Shown one piece after another: positions 43,039-54,947 of a stretch of 64,000 bases of DNA. The notes under the pieces were generated by a model that worked only from the letters and a program-made list of their open reading frames with translations, did no database searches and was not told the DNA's origin. The position numbers were made by a program, and so were the translations under genes. This stretch comes from Mycoplasmopsis synoviae ATCC 25204 (GTDB taxonomy: Bacteria; Bacillota_I; Bacilli_A; Mycoplasmatales; Metamycoplasmataceae), in NCBI RefSeq assembly GCF_000969765.1, contig NZ_CP011096.1, forward strand, positions 1-64,000, given 5' to 3'. How positions within the stretch are numbered: the stretch's first letter is position 1; the number at the start of each line of letters is the position of its first letter.

Positions 43039-45220
43039 AAAATTTTCTAAGAGATACAAAAAAGTATATTAAAAATGAAACAAATGAAATAGCTAATCAA
43101 AATATAAACAATGTTGTCACATTTAATAATCAATTAAATTTTAATAAAGCTAAATTATTAATCAATAATGTAAAAATTAAATAAATAGGATACATTATTA
43201 ATAAAGAAAAAACAATTGAAACTAAAGTAACAAAAATAAATGAAAATAAATGATAGATTAAACTTTGTCTAGAATTCAACCCTAATAATTTTAGTAAAGC
43301 AATTTCTTTAGATTTAGAACTAACTATTAAATGTGAAAAAATAGCAACGGCAATTATTGAAATCATAAATATAGAAATAGCGAAAATAAGAATAATTTTT
43401 GTTGTATCTTTACTATTTTCAACAATCATTTTACCTAGTGAAGCAAAATTTGTATGAATTACTATTTTTGAATCTTCTTTAGCTAAATCATTGAGTAAAT
43501 TTAAAGATTTTTTTAGATTTTCAGCATTATTAAAATATATTAAAAGACTATTAGGATATCCACTTATGTACTCTGAATATATTTTTTTAAAATTTTCAAA
43601 TGTTTTTTTACTAAATTTAATTTTAGTATTTTCAGAATTTTTATCTATTAAAAAATTATTTAATGTTAAATCCATATCAATATGAAAATCGCTATGAATT
43701 TTATATTTTTCTCCGATATTTAACTGTTTTTTTACAGGAGATATCAATGTAAATTCATTATCGTTTAAATTTTCATCATAATCAATCATTGATGAATTTG
43801 CAATTTGTATAGCATTTTCATCATCAATATATTTTAGAATAGAAAAACTAAATTTTGAATTTTTATTTATTTCTAATGAAATTTTCTTCGTTGTCTCTGT
43901 GCTAACAAATATATTTATTTTTTCATTATTCTTTATATAGGAATAATAATTAGATAAATCTATCATATCATCATAATCAACAATACCCACAATCTTTAAA
44001 ATTATTCCATTATCTATTTTTAATTCATTATTTGTGTATAAATCTAAATTATACTTTTCAGCATCTTTTTTTCAAACAATAACTTCATTTACATCTAAAC
44101 TTGCTTTTCCAATAATGTTCATACTTGCTAATTTATTGGTTCAAAAACTTGAATTGTCAATCTCATTAAAATTTAGTTCTAATATTTTATCACTATTAGT
44201 TAATGCAACAATTCTTCACTCTGGATAATATGAATAGTATGAAGTTGAAGATAAATTACCAATTCTATTATTTAATTCATCAATTTTTTTAATATCAATT
44301 AAATTTGTTGAATAAGTTTGATATTTTAATTCTATAAAATCAGAATTTGTTTCTTTAAAATATTTTGTAGAAACAAATTGAGAATTATTATGCAAGGAAT
44401 AAGTATTTGATAATAAAGCAGATGTTGAAGAAATAAGAAAAATCATTAAAATAAAAGAAATAATCTTTCTTTTAATTCCGGCTCAAGAAAACTTAAGTAA
44501 TGGTTTATATTTATTTCAAAAATTATTTTTGCCTAAATTATTTTTTATATCATTAAATAAATACTCATTACAAGTTGGTTTGTTTTCTAATAATTCATTA
44601 TTTTTTAAATCATAAATATAATCACCATATTTTTTAGCCGCTTCTAAATCATGAGAAACTACAATAATAGATCTTTTTTTCGATAAACTAGACAATATTT
44701 TAAAAATATTTTCACTATTTTTAGTATCTAAATTTCCAGTAGGTTCATCAGCTAAAATAAACTCAGATTTTCTTAATATAGCTCTTGCAATAGCAATTCT
44801 TTGCTTTTCACCACCTGATAAATTCTTCACTTTTTCATTTAATTGAATTTCTTTTATACCTAATTCATTAATTACTTTTATTATTTCTTCTTTACTTAAA
44901 TTATGTCCTAAAAAATTTAATGGAAAAACTAGATTGTCTTCTACACTTAAATCTTCAAAAAGATTATAATCTTGAAAAATAAAATCTACATAATTGTTTT
45001 TTAATAAAGTTGATGGATCTATAGAGATATTATTAAAATTATATTCAATGGTTCCATCATATTCTTTATCAATGCCACCTAATACATTTAATAAAGTTGA
45101 TTTTCCAACGCCAGAAGGACCTATTATAAAAGTTAATTTATTTATTGGTATTTCTAAATTTATATTTGAGAAAATCTTTTTATCATTGATTTTTTTGTTT
45201 AAGTTAAATATTTTAATCAT
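43004..45220 (-). CDS. ABC transporter, fused ATPase and MacB/FtsX-type permease
   Basis: 738 aa in one frame; the ATPase and permease join through a UGA Trp (44516). ATPase domain (1-235): FIIGPSGVGKSTLLNVLGG, FIFQDYNLFEDLSV, NLSGGEKQRIAIARAI, FILADEPTGNLD, VVSHD. Then TM1 (near 252-275), an extracellular domain of about 350 residues, and three C-terminal TM segments with the FtsX-like stretch SKSKEIALLKLLGLNSRQS. This is MacB topology, typical for moving peptides or proteins across one membrane. It follows the secreted-protein gene and precedes the signal peptidase. Confidence 0.88.
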
Positions 45221-45305
45221 AAATTAATTATTTATTTAAATTCAAAGCATTAGGAAACATACTTTTTATACTCATAGGAATTATCAGTCATAGAATCAAC
45301 AATAA

Positions 45306-45869
45306 CTACTTTATTCTTTTCTTTAAAAAGGGATTTGTAGAAATACCAACATAGCTTCATGATCATATGCGTCCAGAATATGAATAATGTACACTACTTG
45401 TATTTGTGTCTTCAAAAACATAACTAAAACTTCTTCCTTTTTCGGTTGGATTAGAAGATATTCCTAAACTTGCCTCTAAACCGCTAGATTGACTAATATC
45501 AATTGAAGAAGATACACTTGGTCTACCACTACCTTCAACTCATGTCTCTACTCCTAAAACAACTCTATTAGGTAAAGTACTATCAAATAAAACTCTTTCT
45601 ACTCTTGCTTCAGCAACCCCTCTTCAAAATACTTCATCACTACTTCAAAAATAGTCTCTCGCTCAAACCCTACCATCATGAGAAGTTTTATAATCATTTA
45701 CATCTACATGTTTCTCACCCTTTTGTATTCAAATCATTTCTGTTTTCTTACCAAAAAATGCATTTGCCTCTTTCTTATTAACTGTAGATGCTATTATTGC
45801 ACTTGGCGCAACAATCATAGCTGATAAAATTCCAAAACTTGCTAAAAATTTTTTAAACTTTGATTTCAT
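45306..45869 (-). CDS. Small secreted protein of the island, frameshifted C-terminus
   Basis: 187 aa, no family recognised. Signal peptide MKSKFKKFLASFGILSAMIV with a likely cleavage near VNKKEANA. The mature part is rich in Ser, Trp and aromatic residues (WARDYFWSSDEVFWRGVAEAR; SVHYSYSGRIWSWSYVG). At the A5 run 45325-45329 a one-base shift opens a second reading, KVVIVDSMTDNSYEYKKYVS, ending at 45250, that looks like the genuine C-terminus. It lies just before a MacB-like exporter and may be its cargo or a surface partner; it is not a confident lactococcin 972 homologue. Confidence 0.65.
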
Positions 45870-47503
45870 TTATTTATTATTAAAGAATATAAATCAAATA
45901 AATTATCAATATCGTTTAATAACACATCTTTTTCTTCACTTATTATATTAAACAAAAAATTATATTTATTAATAAAATTGAATTTTTTTGATAATTCTTT
46001 TCAATTAACTTCAACATCTAAAAAAGTTGCTAAATTCTTAAATAATATTAAAAATTTTATATCTTCTATAATGTCATTCCTATTAATTATTTTTTCTATT
46101 TCTCTTATTAATGATTGAGAAACTTCAATTTCGAGATTACTATCTATTTTTTTTAAAAGAAATAAATTCGCAACGTTAAGTAAAATGTTGAAAATATTTT
46201 TGTCTTGTTTTAAATTATTTAATAGAACGTTTCTTATAATATCTTTTTTGTTAAATAACAAATTATTTTCAATTTTTATTTTTAAAATAAAAAATAGATT
46301 AATTAATTTATTTAAGTCTCAAAACATATCATTTTTATTTAAAATAAAATCTAAATAATTATCTATTGATTTTTCAACTAATGAAATATCACTTTCTTTA
46401 AATAAAGTATAAGAATATGCAATAAAAAAATCTCAATCATAAAAAACATTTATTTTTTCTAAATATTTTTCAAAAAACATTCTTTTATTCTCATTATCAA
46501 TAGAATTGAATTCTTCTTTAAAAAAAGTATAAAACATAAAAATATTTCTAGGTTCCATCTTATTTAATATATTGTTGAATATATTACTATATTTATTTTT
46601 TATAATAACTACAATATCTTCTTTGGTTTTAAAATCATAAAACTTAAATATTTTCAAAAACTCTCATATGAATTCTAATTGCGAAACGCTTAAATTTTCT
46701 ACTGATTCTATCTCTTTTAAAATCTCATTTTCTATCTCGCTTAAATATTTTTCTTCTTCTGAATTTAATGATTTATCATTTAAAATTAATTTTATTTTTA
46801 AAATAAACTCTAAACTTCTTTTTATTTCATATTCATCTTTTGTTTCTCTAATTCATTTTAAAAGATAGTTTTTAAGATAATTTAATTTGTTTAAAAAATC
46901 AAATTCATTAAGTATATTTTTAAGACCCAATTCTTTTAATGCAACATAAATTTTTATATTCATATTTGCTATATCATTTATCGTTATTCCTCCAAAGTTT
47001 TTAATAGTAAAAAAATTATTTTTATCATCTAAATTCTTTGATAAATAACTTTTAATATCATTTATAAAACTTTCTTTTTTCATATTTTCATTAAAAGAAA
47101 ATGTATATAAATAATTGTCAAATATAACAATCGGTACTTTTGATAAATCACTAAATGTAAATAATTTAAACATTTCTTTTTCTATGCTATTTTTTTGAAA
47201 TAATGATTTTTTATAAAGATTCACAATATAATAATGTGATTCAATGTTTTTTGGTATTTTTCTATTATAAAAAATAGTCATTTTTTCATCACTATATAAA
47301 TGATTATTCAATATTTCTGCTTGTTTTTTGGACAATTCATTACTTAAAACATTTATTTTCTCTAAATTAGACACATCTTTAACCGGAATTTTATACATAG
47401 AATCTTTTTTTCTATTAAGTAAATAATATGTTAATCCAGCTAATGTAGCAGAAGCGGAAATTGATCCAATTGATCAAAGTAAATATTTTGTAATTTTCTT
47501 CAT
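45842..47503 (-). CDS. Unknown membrane-anchored protein, 553 aa
   Basis: 553 aa, family not recognised. N-terminal anchor MKKITKYLLWSIGSISASAT LAG (a TM or uncleaved signal), then a large Lys/Asn/Leu/Ile-rich helical region with no obvious motif. Three UGA Trp codons. The stop codon lies 28 bases inside the secreted-protein gene, which suggests coupled expression. It begins one base from the HAD part of the upstream gene. Likely faces outside, with the cassette's secreted protein. Confidence 0.6.
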
Positions 47504-47504
47504 T

Positions 47505-49081
47505 TTAAAAACAATACTTTTTAATTGTATTGATTATACCTTCATCTTTATTATTAAATTCACTAACAATATTTGCTAGTTTTTTAAACTCTTCTGATCC
47601 ATTTTTCATTGAAATCACTTCATCAAGTTGTCCAACAGCAGTAGAATCATTCATTGAATCACCAATATGAACTGTTTTAACCTTTGAATTATTAATTAAT
47701 GTGGCAAAAAGTTTTTTAGTAATTCCTTTTGAAACTTTTGCATCTGTAATTTCAATGAAATTATCATTAGGTCCCGATTTAGTAATGTGAATTTGACTTT
47801 GATATTTTTCACTTCAAGTTTTGAAAAGTTTTCTTGAAACATTGCTTTTAAAATGTCAAATTAACATTCTAAATACTTTTGATTCAATTTCAAAATCATT
47901 ATTTGCAAATTGTAAGTTGTAAAAGAAATTTGCTTGTTTTTTAATTTCTTCATTTGAACAATAACTAATTTCAGTATCTTTAAAATTAATAAGAGCAACT
48001 GCTCCACTTGCTCTGAATTGCTTAGAAATATTATCAAACACATCTGAATTAATTGGCTTGGCAAAAATTTCTACATCATTAAAAACAATTTGTGCACCAT
48101 TACCTAAAATATAATTTTTAGATCCAAGTTCATCAACAATTAATTTAGTTTCTCAATTTAATCCACGTCCTGTCGAAGGTACATATAAAGTATTTAAATT
48201 AATTAAGTGCCCTAAGAAATCTCTAACTTTTTGTGTTGATGAACTTCTTCCATTAATATGAGTATCAAGTGTTGTTCCGTCAAGATCTAAAAATAAAACT
48301 TGTTCAATTTGCTTTTTATTTAAGTTGTTTAAATAAACAACCAAGTTGTAAAAATCTTCTAATTTTGTTAAGAAATATTTAATATTAATTGGAATTTCAT
48401 TTTTAGCTATTGCTCAAGTGCAAATAAAAAAGTAAGCCACAAGTTTTTCGTTTAAATACTCATATAAATTGACATCTTTGTATTGTAAAAGAAGTTCTGT
48501 TTCATTTTCAACACTTAAATCAGTAGCACAAACAAAAAGAGCTAAGTCAAAATATTTATTACCCATTGAAGCATATTCTCAATCAACAAAATACACTTTT
48601 TCTTCATCTGTTAATAAAATGTTTGAAAATATAAATCATTATGAATGGGTGTGCTTAAATCTGAATTTTTTAAGTCTATTAGATAATAATATTCAACTTT
48701 TTTGCACAATATCATTTAATCTATCTAATTTTTTAATATTTTCTAAAAATGCTTCTAATCTTTTGTGCATAAAGTTTTCTTGAAATTTTAAATCTGAGCT
48801 ATGAAGTTGTTTTAAATTATTAGCAACTTCCTTAATAATTGAATCATTAAATTTAAATTTATTATTTGCAATAAATTCTCACCTTATAAATTTTTTATCG
48901 CTACCTAAAAATTTAGGTACAAAATTAAGTTTATTTAATAAATCATAATTAACATTATGATTAAAACCATTTAGGATTTTTTCTTGCACAAATTCTGCAT
49001 CATTTTTATAAGAAATATTGATATATCCTTTTTTAATTAACTCAATATTAAATCCTTTGAAATTACTTTGATTTTTTTCAT
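47505..49081 (-). pseudogene. Choline/thiamine-kinase-like phosphotransferase fused to Cof-type HAD, frameshifted
   Basis: The C-terminal part (about 48590 to 47505) is an open HAD-IIB phosphatase: LFLDLDGTTLDT, STGRGLNWETK, DAKVSKGITKKLF and HIGDSMNDSTAVGQ. The N-terminal part is an aminoglycoside/choline-kinase-like domain (TPIHNDLYF; VYFVDWEYASMGNKYFDLALF) in continuous frame with the HAD at its end but broken at 49072-49078 (T7), 48698-48703 (T6) and about 48622-48636. The ATG at 49081 is read only if the first tract gains a base. Confidence 0.75.
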
Positions 49082-49559
49082 TATATTAAATAATTAACTT
49101 TTTTTACAAATATCACTATATTTGTGTGAAAAAAATCAAAAACATAATTCGTTTTTGATTTTGCTATTATTTTCTTTTCATTGTTGGGAATAAAAGAAAT
49201 GGCGAAGTGCAAAAAATTAAAATTAATAAATTTTTAGATGCTTTGAAATTCATAATTGTCACACAAAAATAGTAAATGATGAAGTAGTATCAGAAATTAC
49301 AAATAATTTAGTTCCTTAGCACAAAGAGTTAAACAAAATTTATAGTGATTTTACAACATACTAGAGAAATAGTTCTAGTAATTTTTAAGGCAAAAAACGA
49401 ATACAACTATACCGTAGATGTATTCGTTTTTTAAAAGATTGTAACTTGGAAACTCAAGATGTAGCCTGTATATGTATTGTTATTTAAGATTAGCACTTTA
49501 TGTGTTTTTTTATCAAATTTTTGAAGAAAAAATCACCCATAGGGTGACTTTATAAATTA
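49082..49559. repeat. Spacer with dispersed hairpin repeat copy 3 and fusA terminator
   Basis: 49388-49469 is an inverted-orientation copy of the repeat at 11502 and 26113: its 14-bp stem (49392-49405 with 49419-49432) and the flanking fused aagttggaaac segment are kept while the loop has diverged. 49526-49551 is a terminator (tcaccc / gggtga with flanking A/T runs) for fusA on the minus strand. A stem aaaatcaaaaac / gtttttgatttt lies at about 49134-49165. 49190-49330 looks like a broken fragment of some coding sequence. Confidence 0.65.
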
Positions 49560-51650
49560 TTATTCTTCGTCTTTGTTTTGAATGTTACGTTTTTTGATTA
49601 TTTCATCTGAAATATTTTTAGGACATTTTTCATAGTGATCAAATTGCATTTGATATGTACCACGACCGCTAGTCATTGATCTAAGTTCTGTTGAATAACC
49701 AAACATTTCTGATAAAGGAACTTTAGCTCTAACGATAACAGCTCCGTCATTTCTTTGTTCTTGATCGCTTATTAATCCTCTACGACGTGATAAATCACCA
49801 ATTACATCACCCATGTGATCGCTAGGAACAACTACAGAAACATCCATAATAGGCTCTAACAATACTGTTCCAATTAAATCTTTAGCTTTAGTTAGAGCTT
49901 TTGAAGCTGCTATTTTATAAGCTAACTCAGATGAATCGACATCATGGTATGATCCATCAAATAATGTCGCTTTAACGTCAATCATTGGATATCCGGCAAG
50001 AATTCCAACTGCCATTTTTTCTTCAAGACCTTTTTGAATTGGTTTTATATATTCTTTTGGAATTTTTCCGCCAACTATTTTATCTATAAATTCAAAACCT
50101 TGATCGTGGTTAGGTTCAAATTTAAGTCATACATGACCATATTGACCTTTTCCACCTGATTGTTTAATGTGTTTACCTTCAACTTCAGCTGATTTGGTAA
50201 TTGTTTCACGATATGAAACTTGAGGCGCACCAACTTTTACTTTAACACCGAATTCTCTTTTTAGACGGTCAACAATAATATCAAGGTGAAGCTCACCCAT
50301 ACCTGAAATAATTGTTTGACCAGTTTCTTCATCGGTATATGTTCTAAAAGTAGGATCTTCTGCAGATAATTTTTGAAGACCTAGTGAAAGTTTTTCGTTA
50401 GCTGCTTTACTTTCAGGTTCAAGTGCTTGAGAGATAACTGGTTCAGGGAATACCATTTTCTCTAAAACAACTTTAGGTGATTTTTCACCAACTAGAGTAT
50501 CTCCAGTTGTGGTGAATTTAAGTCCAACAGCGGCAGCGATATCTCCAGCTCTACATTCGTCGATTTCTACACGGTTATTAGCGTGCATTTGTAGAATACG
50601 TCCGATACGCTCTTTTTGTTCTTTAGTTGAGTTATATACGTAGCTTCCTTTTTCTAAAACTCCACGATATACTCTAAAGAATGTAAGTGATCCAACAAAA
50701 GGATCGGTCATAACTTTGAAAGCCAGCGCTGCAAATTCACCATCGTCGGTAGCCACAACATCTGTTTCTTGGTCATTTAAATAAGCTTTAATTGGTGGAA
50801 TATCTAAAGGTGAAGGTAGATAATCAACTACCGCGTCAATCATTTTCTTAACACCTTTGTTTTTAAATGATGTTCCACAAACAACTGGGAAGAATTCACT
50901 TGTTAAAGTTGCTTTACGAATTGTGTTTTTAAAGGTATCGATATCTACATCTGCACCTTCTAAAACCATCATCATAACTTCTTCGTCAAAGTTAGCTGCA
51001 GCTTCTAATAATTCTTGACGTTTTGCTTTAGCTACGTCTAGTAAATCAGTAGGAATTTCCATTGGGAATTCTTCTTCTGCAGATTCTCCATTATAAGTAG
51101 TTGCAGTCATGGTAACTAAATCGATAATTCCATTGAAATTAGATTCAGATCCTATAGGTCATTGAATGGCAACAGCGTTACCTCCAAGACGTGATTTAAC
51201 AGAAGCAACTGCAGCTTCAAAGTCAGCTCCAGCTTTATCCATTTTATTAACATAAACAATTCTAGGAACTTTATAGTTTGTAGCTTGTCTTCAAACTGTT
51301 TCGGTTTGAGGTTCTACTCCTGATTGAGCATCTAAAACCGCAACGGCACCATCTAAAACTCTTAAAGAACGTTCAACTTCAACTGTAAAGTCAACGTGTC
51401 CTGGGGTATCGATTATGTTAATTCTTTTATTTTTTCAATAAGCAGTGGTTGCTGCTGAAGTAATGGTAATTCCACGTTCTTTTTCTTGTTCCATTCAATC
51501 CATTTGTGAAACACCATCATGAGTTTCTCCAATTTTATGGATTTTACCAGTGTGGTAAAGAATTCTTTCAGTAGTAGTGGTTTTACCGGCATCGATATGA
51601 GCCATAATTCCGATATTACGGTAATCTTTTAAATCGTAATCTCTTGCCAT
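49560..51650 (-). CDS. fusA: Elongation factor G
   Basis: 696 aa, complete. It drives ribosomal translocation with GTP. G domain at the N-terminus (GHIDAGKTT-type, then DTPGHVDFT and NKMDKAG), domains II-V with [48 protein letters not shown] and [16 protein letters not shown]. Last gene of the rpsL-rpsG-fusA operon; its final 155 codons are duplicated at 41813. Two UGA Trp codons. Confidence 0.98.
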
Positions 51651-51656
51651 GCTCGC

Positions 51657-52127
<471 letters not shown>

Positions 52128-52160
52128 TTTACCTTTCTTAGTTTTTATTTTTATTAATTA

Positions 52161-52574
52161 TTATTTTTTGTCTTTTTTGGTTCCGTATAAACTACGACCT
52201 TGTTTACGGTTATTTACTCCAGCAACGTCTTGAGTACCTCTAACGATATGGTATCTAACCCCAGGAAGGTCTTTAACACGACCACCACGAATTAAAACAA
52301 CAGAGTGTTCTTGAATGTTGTGTTTTTCACCTGGAATATAAGCAGTAACTTCCATACCATTTGAAAGCTTAACACGGGCAAATTTACGAAGAGCTGAGTT
52401 AGGCTTTTTAGGTGTCATTGTTGCCACACGAGTACATACACCACGTTTAAATGGTGATGGCATTTTTTTAGATCTTTTAATTAATGAGTTGTAACTTCAG
52501 CTTAATGCAGGAGCATTTTGTTTTTGAACTTTTGAAGTACGTCCACGATTAACTAATTGATTAGTTGTAGGCAT
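52161..52574 (-). CDS. rpsL: 30S ribosomal protein uS12
   Basis: 137 aa: [18 protein letters not shown] at the N-terminus, then [43 protein letters not shown] and [20 protein letters not shown]. The start at 52574 is used because it restores the family N-terminus; one UGA Trp near residue 27. The first gene of the str-type operon. Confidence 0.97.
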
Positions 52575-52683
52575 ATTTATCCTTTCTAAATTTATTATGT
52601 TTGGTTAAGATTTACATATTATACAACAACATGGCCTAGAGTATCACAAAAATTTATAAAAAAATATCAACGTTTTATATGCG

Positions 52684-53382
52684 TTAATATTTAGAAATTT
52701 TTGCCTTTTTAACCTTAGGAATATGAAGCACTAAAGTAAATTCTCCTAAGATTTCTGAATTAGTTTTTAAAGTATTTAATACCTCTATCGCTGATCCATG
52801 ATATGTTTTTTCAAACTTTTTAGTTAGCTCTCTAGAAAGTGAAATTTTTTCATTTCCATTAAATACTAAATTTATATCTTCTAGCGTTTTTTCAATTTTA
52901 TGTGGCGATACAAAAAAAATATAAGTTCCTTGAGTTAAGTTTTTCAAATAATTAACTCTTTGGTTGGTTTTATCTTTGATAAATCCACAAAATGTAAATG
53001 TATCTGAAAAATTAGATAAAACAAAAGCACTTGTTACTGCCGAAACTCCTGGAATTAGCTCGATTTGAATATTATTTTCTTTACAAAGCTTTATTAAATC
53101 AAAACCAGGATCTGAAATTAAAGGCATTCCAGCATCGGAAACAAGTGCAATGTCATTACCTTGCAAAATTAAATCAACTAATCCTTTAGCAGAAGATTTT
53201 TCATTAAATTTATTATGAGAAAATAACTTCTTACCTTCAATTTGATAATGCTTTAATAATTTATAAGTAACTCTAGTATCTTCACAAGCTATAATTGAAA
53301 CTTCTTTAAGTTTATTTAAAGCTCTTAAAGTGATGTCTTCTAAATTACCAATTGGTGTTCCGATTAAATAAAGTTTACTCAT
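52684..53382 (-). CDS. rsmI: 16S rRNA (cytidine1402-2'-O)-methyltransferase
   Basis: 232 aa tetrapyrrole methylase-fold enzyme. MSKLYLIGTPIGNLEDITLRAL, ACEDTRVTYKLLKHY, ALVSDAGMPLISDPGFDLI and LIPGVSAVTSAFVLS are diagnostic of RsmI. It is the last gene of the dnaX-ybaB-recR-tmk-holB-rsmI string and overlaps holB by eight bases. Confidence 0.95.
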   Translation of the reverse strand: MSKLYLIGTPIGNLEDITLRALNKLKEVSIIACEDTRVTYKLLKHYQIEGKKLFSHNKFNEKSSAKGLVDLILQGNDIALVSDAGMPLISDPGFDLIKLCKENNIQIELIPGVSAVTSAFVLSNFSDTFTFCGFIKDKTNQRVNYLKNLTQGTYIFFVSPHKIEKTLEDINLVFNGNEKISLSRELTKKFEKTYHGSAIEVLNTLKTNSEILGEFTLVLHIPKVKKAKISKY

Positions 53383-54292
53383 ATAAAGATAGTATATTTA
53401 AAATCAAGTTTTGCTTATTTAAATAATAGTTACTATTTCTTAAATTATTATTTAAATAAGTATCTATATAAGTTATAACTAAATAAAAAGATATTTCTGC
53501 ATCTTTATAATTTTCAAATAACCCAAAAAGACTTTTAAAATACTTATTTTCTTCTGTTTTTTTATTTTGAAAAATTTCTATTTTTGCAAATAGAATTAAA
53601 AACTCAATTACAAATTCACTTTTAATTGAATTTTTTTCAATATGCTCATTTAAAAATGAAGCAAGTTTATAAATGTTTTCATATAGCGCAAAATCTAAAA
53701 CTTCAATAAATTTTTGCGTAAAATCTTTGTAAGATTTACTATTAAATTCATCGGCTTGATAAAAACTTTTTGCTAAATATGAAATAAAAAATTCAAATTC
53801 ATCAAATTTTTTATCACTAGATAAATGCGATAGTATTTGATCTTGGCTTACCTTTGAAACGTTAATTACAAAAGCTCTAGAAATTATTGTAGGAAGAAGT
53901 TTAAATAAATATTTACTTGTAAAAATAAAGTAAATATTATCGCTAGGCTCTTCAATTGTTTTAAGAATTGCATTTAAAACAACATTAGATGTTTTTTCTA
54001 AATTATTAATAATCAAAAATGATTTTTCATCACTATTTTTAAATGAAAATTTTTCAATAGCAGATAAAAAATCTTCTTTTTTTAGTATTTCATCACTATT
54101 ATCAAAATAAATAATATTTTCAGGAAGATCTTCTAGTGAATTCAAACTTTGATTATTATTAATTGAATTTAAAAATTCTAAAATATCTTCTTTAGATACT
54201 TCTTGATGATTACCATTAAGTAAAAAAAAGTGATGCAAAGTATTTTGCATGGCTTTTTCTTTTAAAGAAGATAATATTTTTAAATCGATCAT
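53375..54292 (-). CDS. holB: DNA polymerase III delta-prime-like subunit
   Basis: 305 aa AAA+-like clamp-loader subunit. It lacks a P-loop, as HolB does. SFLIINNLEKTSNVVLNAILKTIEEPSDNIYFIFTS is the sensor region shared with DnaX. Rest is divergent. Placement between tmk and rsmI is the usual one. Three bases from tmk. Confidence 0.88.
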   Translation of the reverse strand: MIDLKILSSLKEKAMQNTLHHFFLLNGNHQEVSKEDILEFLNSINNNQSLNSLEDLPENIIYFDNSDEILKKEDFLSAIEKFSFKNSDEKSFLIINNLEKTSNVVLNAILKTIEEPSDNIYFIFTSKYLFKLLPTIISRAFVINVSKVSQDQILSHLSSDKKFDEFEFFISYLAKSFYQADEFNSKSYKDFTQKFIEVLDFALYENIYKLASFLNEHIEKNSIKSEFVIEFLILFAKIEIFQNKKTEENKYFKSLFGLFENYKDAEISFYLVITYIDTYLNNNLRNSNYYLNKQNLILNILSLYE

Positions 54293-54295
54293 AGC

Positions 54296-54940
54296 TTACT
54301 TTAAAAATTTTACAAAATCTTTATGTTTAACTAAGTAATTAAAAATAAAATCTACAATTTCGTTAACTGGTTTTGTAGCGTCTACTACTACAAAACGGTT
54401 TTCTTTGTTATTTTTTATTATTTCTAAATAACCCTCATAAACTCTATTATGAAATGATAAATCTTCTAGCTCTAGTCTATCGTTAATTAAATTATTTTCA
54501 CTTCTTCTTTTTCTAGTTTCAAATGGAGAAATATCAAAGAAAAAAGTTAAATTTGGAATAGTCTTTCCTACAGCAAGCTCGGTTAAAGTTTTGGTAAATT
54601 CCATTCCTAGATTTCTACCATAACCTTGATATGCGTAAAAGCTATCGTAGTATCTATCACAGAAAACTATTTTATTTTGAGCTAGCGCTGGAAGAATAAC
54701 TTTGTCAATGTGAATTCTTCTGCTGGTAGTATATAAGAGCGCTTCTGTGATTGGAGAAAATTCTAAATCAGAATCAAGAATCATTTCACGAATCTTTTCT
54801 GATTCTTTTATATCTTTACCACCTGGTTCTCTAGTTAGTACGTAATCTAAAAATTTAAAATTATCTTTTAATTTTTTAAGTAATTCGTTTATAACAGTAG
54901 TTTTTCCACTACCATCAAGACCTTCAAAAGTGATAAACAT
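54296..54940 (-). CDS. tmk: Thymidylate kinase
   Basis: 214 aa. [23 protein letters not shown]-loop, [32 protein letters not shown] and a LID region around [15 protein letters not shown]. It makes dTDP from dTMP. Complete. Confidence 0.97.
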
Positions 54941-54947
54941 TTCTCTC

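Noticed and set aside
45306-45869. Secreted protein as a lactococcin 972-family bacteriocin with an ABC immunity transporter
   Set aside because: The gene order is suggestive, but the mature protein does not show the conserved lactococcin 972 spacing that I can recognise, and the second protein is not an evident DUF1430 match. Left as unknown.
49190-49330. A short plus-strand coding fragment in the spacer before the kinase
   Set aside because: It has stops in the best frame and no recognised relative; probably a degenerate remnant, noted in the spacer entry only.
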